A DNA stretch of 64,000 bases from assembly GCA_002734085.1 (NCBI GenBank), contig NVXV01000004.1, positions 162,997 through 226,996 on the forward strand, in the 5' to 3' direction. A program made the translations under genes and the position numbers. The notes beneath the pieces are model-generated. The model was not told the DNA's origin and made no database searches. It worked only from the letters and a program-made list of their open reading frames with translations. Positions 55,597 to 64,000 of this stretch are shown piece after piece (the stretch's first letter is position 1; the number at the start of each line of letters is the position of its first letter). The DNA comes from Fluviicola sp. Its GTDB lineage: Bacteria; Bacteroidota; Bacteroidia; Flavobacteriales_D; Crocinitomicaceae.

Positions 55597-57339
55597 ATGA
55601 AAGTTCTAAAAGCTACTATCACAACATTTTTCTTCTCTTTAATTACGTCTTTTGGTATTCATTCTCAGACTAATATTGTTAGCACGAATACAACTGCCGA
55701 AGAAATTTTACAAGGGAATTATAATCCGAATGATTACAATCCAACTATAAATATAGATGCGCCATCAGACATTGTAAATACAATTTACAGTTCAATAAAT
55801 GCTGATTCAATTAAAAGCTACTTAGAAGTACTCAGTACGTTTACCAATCGAAATTCAGGTTCCGATACTGTATCTAATTCTTATGGAATTGGAGCTGCAA
55901 GAAGATGGATTTATCAAAAATTCCAGGATTTTTCCTCTCAAAACGAGAATAGACTTGTCACTTCCTACCTACAATTTGACAGAGATATTTGCGGTATGGA
56001 TCAGCATAGAAATGTATTCACTGTATTACCTGGAACAAATAACTCTGACCACAAAGTAATTATTATTGAAGGTCATTTTGATAGTCGCTGTGAAAATGTA
56101 TGTGATGTTCTTTGTGATGCGCATGGAATGGAAGATAACGGCAGTGGGACAGCCTTAGTAATGGAATTAGCACGAGTTATGGGCAAACTGAGTCTTGATA
56201 ATACAATTGTTTTTATGGCTACTACAGCAGAGGAACAAGGTCTGTATGGTGCGGATGCTTTTGCTGATTATGCATTGGATAAAAATATACCCATTAAGGC
56301 TGTTTTCAATAATGATGTCATTGGTGGAATAATATGTGGTGAAACTTCTTCTGCGCCAAGTTGCCCAGGTGAAAACCATATTGATAGTACACAAGTGCGA
56401 ATATTCTCTGGAGGTTCATTTAACTCTCCTTCAAAACAACTAGCACGTTTTACAAAAATGGAATATCAAGACGAACTCGAACCAATCGTGAGCGTGCCCA
56501 TGATGATCTCTATCATGTCGGCGGAAGATCGAACAGGGAGAGGGGGAGATCATATTCCTTTCAGACAAGCTGGTTTCCCAGCGATTCGATTTACGTCAGC
56601 AAATGAACATGGCAATGCTTCCAATGGCCCCGATTATCATGACAGACAACATACAACTGATGATATACTCGGAGTTGACACAGAAGGAGATATGATATTA
56701 GATAGCTTTTTTGTAGACTTCAATTACTTAGCTAGAAATACCACAATAAATGGAAATGCTGTTGCGATGGCTGCGATTGGTCCTAAGACACCTGATTTCG
56801 CAATAAGTAGCTTTAACGAAGATATTACAGTAGAAATAACTGATCAAACACAATATGATACATATATGTTATTAATAAGGTCTAACATGAACGATTTCGA
56901 TACTGTATTTACATTTTCCGGTTCATTGACACATACGGTTAGCTTGCCTGAAGATGTTTACAGAGCAAGTGTATGCTCCGTTGATGAAGATGGAATAGAA
57001 AGCTTGTTTTCAAGAGAAGAATTCATAACTACTACCGTTGGAGTCGGAGAAATACTAGAAGAAAAAAAGGGAGTTGAATTATTTCAAAACCGACCTAACC
57101 CTTTTGATGAAGCAACTACTATAAGTGCTTTTATCGAAAATCCACAGAAATATCAATCCACTTATATAATAATTACAGATTTAACTGGTAAACAAGTAGA
57201 ACGAATTGATTTTACTGCAAAAAAAGGAATCAATGAAGTTCTCTACAATCACGGTTATAAAAAAGTAGGTACGTTTTCGTACACGCTATATTTAAATAAC
57301 AAACCTTTTCAAACGAAAAAAATGGTGTTTGCTTATTAG
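55597..57339 (+). CDS. M28-family zinc aminopeptidase with T9SS C-terminal domain
   Basis: 580 residues from the ATG at 55597. Signal peptide 'TTFFFSLITSFGIHSQ'. M28 zinc ligands: 'IIEGHFDSR' (His, Asp), 'GMEDNGSGTALVMELA' (bridging Asp), 'TTAEEQGLYGADAFAD' (catalytic Glu, ligand Glu), 'FNNDVIGG' (Asp) and 'DYHDRQHTTDD' (His). The last 85 residues ('GVELFQNRPNPFDEATTISAFI' to 'TKKMVFAY') are a T9SS sorting domain, so this is a secreted or surface aminopeptidase. The 3' end is 10 bases from the convergent GlmU-like gene. Confidence 0.93.
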   Translation: MKVLKATITTFFFSLITSFGIHSQTNIVSTNTTAEEILQGNYNPNDYNPTINIDAPSDIVNTIYSSINADSIKSYLEVLSTFTNRNSGSDTVSNSYGIGAARRWIYQKFQDFSSQNENRLVTSYLQFDRDICGMDQHRNVFTVLPGTNNSDHKVIIIEGHFDSRCENVCDVLCDAHGMEDNGSGTALVMELARVMGKLSLDNTIVFMATTAEEQGLYGADAFADYALDKNIPIKAVFNNDVIGGIICGETSSAPSCPGENHIDSTQVRIFSGGSFNSPSKQLARFTKMEYQDELEPIVSVPMMISIMSAEDRTGRGGDHIPFRQAGFPAIRFTSANEHGNASNGPDYHDRQHTTDDILGVDTEGDMILDSFFVDFNYLARNTTINGNAVAMAAIGPKTPDFAISSFNEDITVEITDQTQYDTYMLLIRSNMNDFDTVFTFSGSLTHTVSLPEDVYRASVCSVDEDGIESLFSREEFITTTVGVGEILEEKKGVELFQNRPNPFDEATTISAFIENPQKYQSTYIIITDLTGKQVERIDFTAKKGINEVLYNHGYKKVGTFSYTLYLNNKPFQTKKMVFAY

Positions 57340-57349
57340 GGATCAGTAA

Positions 57350-58492
57350 CTAAGCATATAGTTTCTGAAATATCTTAATATCGTCTGAACTCATTTCTGT
57401 TTTTCGACGTATCATCATATTGTTGGCTACTTCTATTGACTTGTCAAAATCAAACTTTTCAGCATTTTTATGGCCTCCCCAACTAAAATTCGGAATATAT
57501 TTTGGAGGAAAGTCAGCGCCAAAAACATTTGCTGAAACACCAATTACTGTAGCTGTATTGAACATTGTATTAATTCCTGTTTTCGCATGATCTCCCATTG
57601 TTATCCCCATAAATTGAACATCGGTTTGCTCTAGCTGATTCAGGTTGTAATCATGTGTTTTAACAGTACCGTAATTATTCTTTAGGTTCGAGCAATTTGT
57701 ATCTGCTCCAATATTACACCACTCACCAATCAAGGAGTTTCCAATAAATCCTTCGTGGCCTTTATTTGAGTAACCATGAAAAATAACATTATTCACCTCC
57801 CCTCCTACTTTACAATGAGGTCCAATTGTAGTACACCCATAGGACTTTGCTCCCATTTTTAGTACTGCATTATCGCAAAGTACCAGACCGCCTCGAATTA
57901 ATGCTCCTTCCATTACTTCTGCATTCTTGCCGATGTAAACCGGAGCATCTTTCACATTGATAATAGCCCCCTCAATCGTTGCTCCTTCATCTATGAAGAG
58001 ATTTTCTTCTGGTCCAATAAGTATATTTGATTTACTGAGAATAAAGCTTTGTTTTTCTTTCGTGTAAAAAGCAAAATCTGCCTTAAGTACAATATCATTA
58101 CACTGATACAAGTTCCATCTTTCTTTCATATAAATTAAAGAGTTAAGTGCCTCGTATCTTTTGTTTTCAGTTGAACATTCAGCTCCACGGTGGCAAACAA
58201 ATACACCATTCACAACCAATGTTTCATCTATCTTAATCGTTTGAATGAGATTAACCAACTCTTCATTGGGTATAACAGCTCCATTGATCCAATAATTATC
58301 CTCTTCTTTTTTTAATGGAAATTTATCACTTAAATAATCTTCTGTTTCGTATGAAACTTTTGCTTTTGGAAAATACAATTTATACCGTTCATCATTTGTA
58401 AACATCCCAACCCTTAAATTTCCCACAGGTCTCGTAAAAGTGAGTGGAGCAAATGTTAAATGATTCTCTAAATCCTGTAATATAATGTTCAT
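57350..58492 (-). CDS. GlmU-like sugar nucleotidyltransferase with left-handed beta-helix
   Basis: 380 residues from the ATG giving 'MNIILQDLENHLTFAPLTFTRPVGNLRVG' (the track start overlaps argS). The N-terminal half has the 'FTRPVGNLRVG' motif seen in Bacteroidota GlmU-family proteins. The C-terminal half has hexapeptide repeats ('VYIGKNAEVMEGALIRGGLVL', 'CTTIGPHCKVGGEV', 'GVSANVFGADFPPKYIPNF'). It probably makes or modifies a sugar-nucleotide; the substrate is unknown. It starts 16 bases after argS, so it is the third gene of an operon read leftward. Confidence 0.86.
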   Translation of the reverse strand: MNIILQDLENHLTFAPLTFTRPVGNLRVGMFTNDERYKLYFPKAKVSYETEDYLSDKFPLKKEEDNYWINGAVIPNEELVNLIQTIKIDETLVVNGVFVCHRGAECSTENKRYEALNSLIYMKERWNLYQCNDIVLKADFAFYTKEKQSFILSKSNILIGPEENLFIDEGATIEGAIINVKDAPVYIGKNAEVMEGALIRGGLVLCDNAVLKMGAKSYGCTTIGPHCKVGGEVNNVIFHGYSNKGHEGFIGNSLIGEWCNIGADTNCSNLKNNYGTVKTHDYNLNQLEQTDVQFMGITMGDHAKTGINTMFNTATVIGVSANVFGADFPPKYIPNFSWGGHKNAEKFDFDKSIEVANNMMIRRKTEMSSDDIKIFQKLYA

Positions 58493-58508
58493 TTCCAAGT
58501 GTTTTAGT

Positions 58509-60407
58509 TTACATTCTATTCGGCACTTCAATACCAAGCATCTTCATTGATGAATGAATTACTTTACCAATATTATATGATAAAACGATTCGTGCTTTCT
58601 TCAATGATTCATTTTCTTCATTCATGATACTATGAGATTGGTAAAAAGTATTAAATGATTTCACCAATTCATAAGCATAATTTGCAATCAGTGCCGGACT
58701 ATGATTTTTTCCCGCTTCACTAACTACTTCTGGATATTCCGAAAGTAATTTTATCAACTCCTTTTCAGGTGCATTTATTTTAAGAGAATTCAATGATTCC
58801 ACAGTGTCAAATTTAGAAATAAGTGACTGAATTCGAGCATGTGCATACTGAATAAAAGGTCCTGTGTTTCCATTTAATTCAATAGACTCATCTGGATTAA
58901 ACTTCATTCTTTTATGCGGATCAACTTTCAATAGATAGTATTTTAATCCACCCATTCCAATCATTTCATATAACTGACGACGTTCTTTATCAGACATTCC
59001 TTCTAAGTGACCACGTTCTTGCGTACTTTCCGTTGCCATATTCACAACTTCGGCCATCAAATCATCAGCATCCACTACTCTACCCTCTCTTGATTTCATT
59101 TTACCGTCAGGTAAGTCAACCATCCCATAAGATAAATGATAACAGTTCTCTGCCCATTCGTAACCCAATTTCTTTAAAATCAAGAACAACACTTGAAAAT
59201 GATAGTCTTGCTCATTTCCTACAGTGTAAACAATTCCTTTTAAATCTGGAAAATCTTTGAAACGATCTATGGCTGTACCAATATCTTGTGTCATATACAC
59301 AGCCGTTCCATCACCACGAAGTACTAGTTTCTCATCGAGGCCTTCGTCTGTCAAATCAGCCCAAACAGAACCATCTTCTTTTTTAAAGAAAACGCCTTTT
59401 TCCAATCCTTCATTGACAATATCTTTTCCAATGAGGAAAGTATCCGATTCGTAATATAATTTATCGAAGTCAACTCCCATTCTTTTATAGGTACTTTCAA
59501 ATCCTTCGTATACCCAACCGTTCATTGTTGTCCATAACAAGTATACCTCAGGATCTCTAGCCTCCCATTTTATAAGCATATCTTGAGCTTCTTCAAGCAA
59601 TGAAGCTTCATCCTTTCCAAATTCCGCTAATTTTCGATAAAGTTTATCTTTTTTCTTCTCATCAGTCTCTTCCTCATAAACTTTAAACAATCCTTTAAGC
59701 TTTGCAGCTGTTTCTTCGTCACATTCGCGAAAACCCTCATCTCTCCATTCCTTCACAATCTGAAACGATTCATTTGTTAACTGATGATCAAACTCAATAT
59801 AATATTTACCAACGAAGTGATCTCCTTTCATGTTAAGAGATGCTGGAGTCTCGCGGTTTCCTTTTTCGTCTACTGGTGCAAACTTTTGCCAGGCCAACAT
59901 ACTTTTACAAATATGAATTCCACGATCGTTAATAATTTGAGTTTTAATGACTTTATGGCCATTTGCTTTCAAAATTTCGGCTACACTGTATCCTAAGAAG
60001 TTATTTCTCAAGTGACCTAAATGCAAAGGTTTATTGGTGTTCGGCGAAGAATATTCAACCATATAAGTTTCTCCAGAAGGACTTGAAGCCAAACCATAGT
60101 TCTCATCCTTGTGAAATATTTTCAATCTTTCTAGCCAATATTCGGACTTTAAAATAATATTCAAGAACCCTTTAATTACATTAAAAGATTCCAATTCAGA
60201 CAAATGTTTCTGAAGAAATGTTCCTATTTTTTCACCGGCCTTTTCCGGAGAAGTTTTCATCATTTTCACAAAAGGAAAAGTCACCAACGTTAAATCTCCT
60301 TCAACATCTTTCCTTGTCTTTTGAAATTGAATTTGACTTTCGCTAATTTCTTGTCCAAACAGCTCCGTGCTGTGATCCAGAATCAGTTTTATGATCTGAT
60401 TTTCCAT
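58509..60407 (-). CDS. argS: Arginyl-tRNA synthetase
   Basis: 632 residues, class I. The HIGH motif is 'LHLGHLRNNFLGYSVAEIL' near residue 130 and the KMSKS region is 'KMKSREGRVVDADDLMAEV'. The C-terminal anticodon-binding helical domain ends 'IVLSYNIGKVIHSSMKMLGIEVPNRM'. It charges tRNA-Arg. It sits 14 bases after the arginase gene on the same strand, so charging and breakdown of arginine are probably co-transcribed. Confidence 0.97.
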   Translation of the reverse strand: MENQIIKLILDHSTELFGQEISESQIQFQKTRKDVEGDLTLVTFPFVKMMKTSPEKAGEKIGTFLQKHLSELESFNVIKGFLNIILKSEYWLERLKIFHKDENYGLASSPSGETYMVEYSSPNTNKPLHLGHLRNNFLGYSVAEILKANGHKVIKTQIINDRGIHICKSMLAWQKFAPVDEKGNRETPASLNMKGDHFVGKYYIEFDHQLTNESFQIVKEWRDEGFRECDEETAAKLKGLFKVYEEETDEKKKDKLYRKLAEFGKDEASLLEEAQDMLIKWEARDPEVYLLWTTMNGWVYEGFESTYKRMGVDFDKLYYESDTFLIGKDIVNEGLEKGVFFKKEDGSVWADLTDEGLDEKLVLRGDGTAVYMTQDIGTAIDRFKDFPDLKGIVYTVGNEQDYHFQVLFLILKKLGYEWAENCYHLSYGMVDLPDGKMKSREGRVVDADDLMAEVVNMATESTQERGHLEGMSDKERRQLYEMIGMGGLKYYLLKVDPHKRMKFNPDESIELNGNTGPFIQYAHARIQSLISKFDTVESLNSLKINAPEKELIKLLSEYPEVVSEAGKNHSPALIANYAYELVKSFNTFYQSHSIMNEENESLKKARIVLSYNIGKVIHSSMKMLGIEVPNRM

Positions 60408-60421
60408 TTTTTATATATTGA

Positions 60422-61381
60422 CTACGCTTTATTTTCAACTGTTTCTACAACCTCTTTCATTAAGTCATAGGCAACTTCCGCCATTTTATTTATTTTTTCA
60501 TCCAAACATGGATTTACTTCAACAAATTCAATACAGCGTACTTTTGGGTGATTGGCAAAATGCCTCAAAATCTGACTTGATTCTTCTGGAGAGAGTCCCT
60601 TATCTACGGGAGTCCCCGTTCCATGAGACACAAGCTTTGGATCCATAGAGTCTACGTCAAAAGACAGATAAATCTCATCACAATTCTCATATTTCTTTTC
60701 TAGTTGATCAATGATGCTTTTAACTCCTGCTTCACGCAATTCATCCACTGAAATGTTCTTCAACCCGGTACGCTCCATCAATTCGATTTCTTGCTTTTCT
60801 AAATCTCTTAGACCGATAAACGCCAAGTTTTCAGCTTGGATTTTTGGAGCGATTCCCCCAATATTTTTCATCTCATTCCAGTATTTAATAGTCTCCTCCT
60901 TGGGGTCATTTTGCTTGGATTCAATATTATCTTCATTTAAAGCTGTAGCAAGTGGCATCCCGTGCATATTCCCTGAAGGTGTAGTATAAGGAGTGTGTAA
61001 ATCACCATGAGCATCAACCCATAAAACACCGATTCTATTATTTGGATTTGCCATTTTCAATCCCGCAATAGTACCTCCAGCAGAACCATGATCAGCTGCG
61101 ATTACTAGAACGAAATCATTTTGATTTCTTGCATTTTTCACAATATCAGCTGTTCTTTTATAAACTGTAGCCAATCCATTTGCCCGTTTACCCCAAACTA
61201 AATCAGTTGGCTGGTCTAACAAATGATTTTCTGTTTCAACAAAAATATTCGGATATTTTCCAAAAATAAAGTGTTCTCTTTGATGGTCAACAACTCGCAT
61301 CGCTCCAGGTCCGAGACTTGCTCCTCTGGTGCCTGCAGAAATTTCAGATTCGTTTATAATAAATGTAATTGACTTTCCCAT
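60422..61381 (-). CDS. Arginase-family ureohydrolase
   Basis: 319 residues. Mn-binding motifs are 'AADHGSAGG', 'GVLWVDAHGDLHTPYTTPSGNMHGMPLA' and 'YLSFDVDSMDPKLVSHGTGTPV'. The 'GNMHG' block with 'TPSGNMHGM' is typical of arginase. It probably hydrolyses arginine to ornithine and urea; a related ureohydrolase specificity cannot be excluded. It is the first gene of the leftward operon with argS and the GlmU-like gene. Confidence 0.9.
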   Translation of the reverse strand: MGKSITFIINESEISAGTRGASLGPGAMRVVDHQREHFIFGKYPNIFVETENHLLDQPTDLVWGKRANGLATVYKRTADIVKNARNQNDFVLVIAADHGSAGGTIAGLKMANPNNRIGVLWVDAHGDLHTPYTTPSGNMHGMPLATALNEDNIESKQNDPKEETIKYWNEMKNIGGIAPKIQAENLAFIGLRDLEKQEIELMERTGLKNISVDELREAGVKSIIDQLEKKYENCDEIYLSFDVDSMDPKLVSHGTGTPVDKGLSPEESSQILRHFANHPKVRCIEFVEVNPCLDEKINKMAEVAYDLMKEVVETVENKA

Positions 61382-61415
61382 AACTATAATTTGTAAAGCT
61401 TTATATAAAGTGAAA

Positions 61416-61423
61416 CAAAGATA
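61416..61423 (-). promoter_or_regulatory. Arginase-argS promoter, -7 box TATCTTTG
   Basis: A perfect minus-strand TAnnTTTG, 34 bases before the arginase ATG. Confidence 0.6.
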
Positions 61424-61581
61424 AAAAATTCATGTTCTCAAGCATTCTAATTCAAAGAATAGTTTGTGTACAACAAAACCAGAAGTACTTGTATTGATAA
61501 ACATCCGTGAAATTTTATATTATCTTCGTAACGTTATTGAGCAAAAATCGTTTTCCAAAGTAGAATCATCAAAAAACTGAA

Positions 61582-62223
61582 ATGACACAAATAAAATATG
61601 TAGCAATAGCAATGATTAGCTTACTTCTAATTGTAAGTTGTGGAGTACAAAAAGAAAGTAACACCCCTTTTGAAGGTAAACTAGTCTATTCAGTTAGTTC
61701 TGTAGAAAACAACCCGAATGATGCAGATAGCATTAATTATCAAGTAGTTTATGCAAAGGACTCGCTATTGAGAATCGAAAGCTTTACTCCAATTGGCAAA
61801 CAAATTTACATCAAACACATCCCAAAAGAAAGAGCTTATATCTTGATGGATCTCTACGAGAAAAAGGTGGCTATCCAAACCATAACGGACACTATTGATC
61901 GATCAGATAAATACTCATTCAAATCGAAAATGGGAAGTAAAACATTTGCAGGAAAAAAAGCGAAGAACATAGCTGTTACGTTTAACGAACTAGATACAAC
62001 TATAGTCATGAACTACATCGAAGACATCTCACCTCAATATACCGAAGCGATTGAAGGAATCCCTGGTTTACCTGTAAAATATAGCGTATACTCAAAGGGA
62101 TTATGGATTACTTATGAATTAATTTCTTTTGAAGAACGAGAAATTTCTAAAGATAAATTTGGAATTCCTAGCGACCATGAAATCATGACACTTGACGAGT
62201 TTATGAAAATAATGCAAAACTAA
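61582..62223 (+). CDS. Predicted lipoprotein (GLPGLI/DUF4412-like)
   Basis: 213 residues. 'AIAMISLLLIVSC' gives a lipobox with Cys near residue 21. The mature 'FEGKLVYSVSSVENN', 'YIKHIPKERAYILMDLYEKKVAIQTI' and 'EGIPGLPVKYSVY' fit the DUF4412 or GLPGLI type of extracytoplasmic beta-sandwich domain. The function is unknown. It reads toward ftsK with about 85 bases between. Confidence 0.72.
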   Translation: MTQIKYVAIAMISLLLIVSCGVQKESNTPFEGKLVYSVSSVENNPNDADSINYQVVYAKDSLLRIESFTPIGKQIYIKHIPKERAYILMDLYEKKVAIQTITDTIDRSDKYSFKSKMGSKTFAGKKAKNIAVTFNELDTTIVMNYIEDISPQYTEAIEGIPGLPVKYSVYSKGLWITYELISFEEREISKDKFGIPSDHEIMTLDEFMKIMQN

Positions 62224-62308
62224 CAGTTGACTGTGGAAACCCTTTTCTATTCTGTCGAATAACCATCTATTCATTCATTATATTCGTAGAATAATTTGGG
62301 CTAAGAAA

Positions 62309-64000
62309 ATGGCAAAAGGAAACGTTTTAAAAGAAAAAAACAAGAAAAGTTCTAAGAAATCCACTAAAAGTAAAGAGGGTTTTAAACTATCTGGACTTTA
62401 CTCGAAAATAGACAAGCGTAAAGCAAAGTCTATTTCTGGCTCTATTTTGTTATTGTTTTCAATCTATTTATTTATTGCTTTTACCTCCTACCTTTTCACT
62501 TGGAAGTCTGATCAAAACTTGATTTTACAAACAAGCTTTTTTGATTTTATGTTCGGAGATACAGATGTACCAGTGTCAAATTGGCTCGGTAAATTTGGGG
62601 CTTGGGTGTCACATATTTTCATTTACAAATGGTTTGGTGTGGCTTCTTTTGCATTTAGCTTTTTATTTTTTATTACTGGAACACGTTTATTGCTCAATAT
62701 TCGATTGTTACCATTAAGAAGAACACTTGGAATTGGTTTGGTTGGAATTATTTGGTCGTCTATCTTCCTGGGACTCTTTTCTGCAAACGTTAATTATTTA
62801 GGTGGAACTTTTGGTTTTATTACAAACGAATGGCTGACTGCAAGTTTTGGTGGATTCGGTGCATTTTTACTCGTGCTCGTAATATTATTTGTTGCTGTGG
62901 TTATTCTTTTCAATCCTGATTTCAAGGCTTTGTTTGACAAATTTTTATCCAGAAAAGAAAGTTCAGATGAGAATGATGAAGCCGAAAACAGTTTGTCGGT
63001 CGAAGACATCAATATTGTCAATACCATAGATGAAGATGAAATCAAGGAGGAAGACGATCCTGTAGAAATTGATTTTGATAATGACGATGATGATGAAAAC
63101 GAAGATGACTCAACTTTAGAAATTGACGATGATGATGATGACTCTTCTGAAAAAGAGGACAATGATGAAGAGGATAGTAGTGATGAAGAATTTTCTGTCG
63201 AGGTTGCTCCTGAAGAGAAAGAGTTGTCTGAATCAGATTTAAACAAAAAATTAGAAGAATTCGGAGCATATGATCCAAAACTAGACTTAGCAAGTTACAC
63301 CTTACCTCCTATCGATTTGTTACAGAAATTTGAATCTACAAAAGGTGGTGTAGACAAGGAAGAGTTAGAAGGGAATAAAAATAAAATTGTTGAGACTTTA
63401 GCGCATTATAAAATTGAAATCTCGAAAATAAAAGCGACAATTGGACCAACAGTTACATTGTATGAAATCATTCCAGCTCCAGGTGTGCGTATTTCAAAAA
63501 TAAAAAACCTAGAGGATGATATTGCTTTGAGTTTAGCCGCACTTGGAATCCGAATCATTGCTCCTATCCCAGGAAAAGGAACTATTGGAATTGAAGTTCC
63601 AAATAGTAAGCCTGAAATTGTTAGTATGCGTTCTTTGATCGCTTCTGAAAAATTCCAGAATTCAGACGCTGAGCTACCTATTGTTTTAGGAAAGACAATT
63701 ACCAATGAAACGTTCTTGTTTGATCTGACAAAAATGCCTCACTTGCTTGTAGCTGGAGCGACAGGACAAGGTAAATCAGTTGGTTTAAATGCAATTCTAA
63801 TTTCACTACTTTACAAAAAACATCCTGCTCAGGTAAAATTTGTCTTAATTGATCCTAAAAAAGTTGAATTAACGCTTTATAATAAAATTGAACGCCACTT
63901 TTTAGCAAAACTTCCAGGTGAAGAAGAGCCGATTATTACTGATACGTCAAAAGTTGTAAACACACTTAATTCACTCTGTGTTGAGATGGATGAAAGATAT
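62309..64000 (+). CDS. ftsK: DNA translocase FtsK, N-terminal 564 residues (runs off window)
   Basis: Open from ATG 62309 to the window end; not in the ORF track because no stop is reached. About four membrane segments (about 45-200), beginning 'SISGSILLLFSIYLFIAFTSYLF'. Then comes a very acidic Asp/Glu/Ser linker (about 215-310). The DNA-pumping motor follows with 'PGVRISKIKNLEDDIALSLAA', Walker A 'AGATGQGKSVGLNAI' and Walker B start 'KFVLIDPKKVELTLY'. FtsK resolves chromosome dimers at the septum. The reverse-strand Ser-rich ORFs here are shadows of the acidic linker. Confidence 0.95.
   Translation, partial: MAKGNVLKEKNKKSSKKSTKSKEGFKLSGLYSKIDKRKAKSISGSILLLFSIYLFIAFTSYLFTWKSDQNLILQTSFFDFMFGDTDVPVSNWLGKFGAWVSHIFIYKWFGVASFAFSFLFFITGTRLLLNIRLLPLRRTLGIGLVGIIWSSIFLGLFSANVNYLGGTFGFITNEWLTASFGGFGAFLLVLVILFVAVVILFNPDFKALFDKFLSRKESSDENDEAENSLSVEDINIVNTIDEDEIKEEDDPVEIDFDNDDDDENEDDSTLEIDDDDDDSSEKEDNDEEDSSDEEFSVEVAPEEKELSESDLNKKLEEFGAYDPKLDLASYTLPPIDLLQKFESTKGGVDKEELEGNKNKIVETLAHYKIEISKIKATIGPTVTLYEIIPAPGVRISKIKNLEDDIALSLAALGIRIIAPIPGKGTIGIEVPNSKPEIVSMRSLIASEKFQNSDAELPIVLGKTITNETFLFDLTKMPHLLVAGATGQGKSVGLNAILISLLYKKHPAQVKFVLIDPKKVELTLYNKIERHFLAKLPGEEEPIITDTSKVVNTLNSLCVEMDERY

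Noticed and set aside
62794-63293. Ser-rich and His-rich minus-strand ORFs
   Set aside because: These are the antisense of the acidic linker of ftsK; the coding frame on the plus strand is clear.

Overview
The window looks like a Bacteroidota chromosome, most likely order Flavobacteriales. A Crocinitomicaceae or Fluviicola-like relative is only a guess from gene content. The evidence is: many TAnnTTTG -7 promoter boxes, type IX secretion (T9SS) C-terminal sorting domains, a PorE-like TPR/beta-propeller/OmpA lipoprotein, UbiA-Maf and FtsK housekeeping genes, fused IcmF, fused DAHP synthase/chorismate mutase, and a type II-C CRISPR system with long 47-nt repeats. The base composition is AT-rich throughout.

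Layout. 1-9.6 kb: end of a surface protein gene, a T9SS cargo gene, RNase P RNA, an O-methyltransferase/threonine aldolase/lipoprotein operon, orphan feoA, and the queE-porE-like-ubiA-maf operon. 9.7-10.4 kb: an iodotyrosine-deiodinase-like flavoprotein. 10.5-19.0 kb: a complete type II-C CRISPR-Cas locus made of 27 repeats (the first degenerate) and 26 spacers, a terminator, cas1-cas2, a convergent HIRAN-cas9 operon, and a divergent tracrRNA. 19.1-21.9 kb: an accessory stretch with two long hairpins, an IS30-family transposase, an isolated promoter-terminator unit (candidate small RNA), twelve 21-bp tandem repeats and a MazF/PemK toxin-antitoxin pair. 21.9-36.7 kb: icmF, two small membrane proteins, DAHP synthase/chorismate mutase behind a tryptophan-type attenuator, a CNNM/CBS protein, lipoproteins, a four-helix-bundle gene between direct repeats, an ABC-F protein, a helicase, a broken GxxExxY gene between inverted repeats, and trxB. 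36.8-64 kb: membrane proteins, a GluR0-like glutamate-receptor channel, an M16 peptidase pair (active plus inactive), pabA/trpG, ridA, a glycosyltransferase, a 2-oxoacid dehydrogenase E2, two tandem TPR/propeller/OmpA-like paralogues, a DnaQ-like exonuclease, an FAH-family enzyme, a T9SS-exported M28 peptidase, a GlmU-like protein, argS, arginase, a lipoprotein, and the start of ftsK running off the end.

How the CRISPR parts fit. The repeat's 5' half is complementary to the tracrRNA anti-repeat at 18919-18941. Each repeat contains TTG-N19-TATTTTTA, the same spacing seen at the cas1, tracrRNA, E2 and M28 promoters here, so each repeat may carry its own promoter, as known for II-C systems. Transcription would run rightward to the terminator just after the last repeat. 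Cas9 keeps all RuvC and HNH motifs. It sits 18 bases behind a HIRAN-domain gene with a signal-like N-terminus, which is not part of a standard II-C locus.

Several ORF-track starts were revised because TTG 'starts' lie inside or upstream of promoter boxes (icmF, the CCC-motif gene, DAHP synthase, pabA, M28, helicase and others). The first and last genes are absent or truncated in the ORF track because they run off the window.
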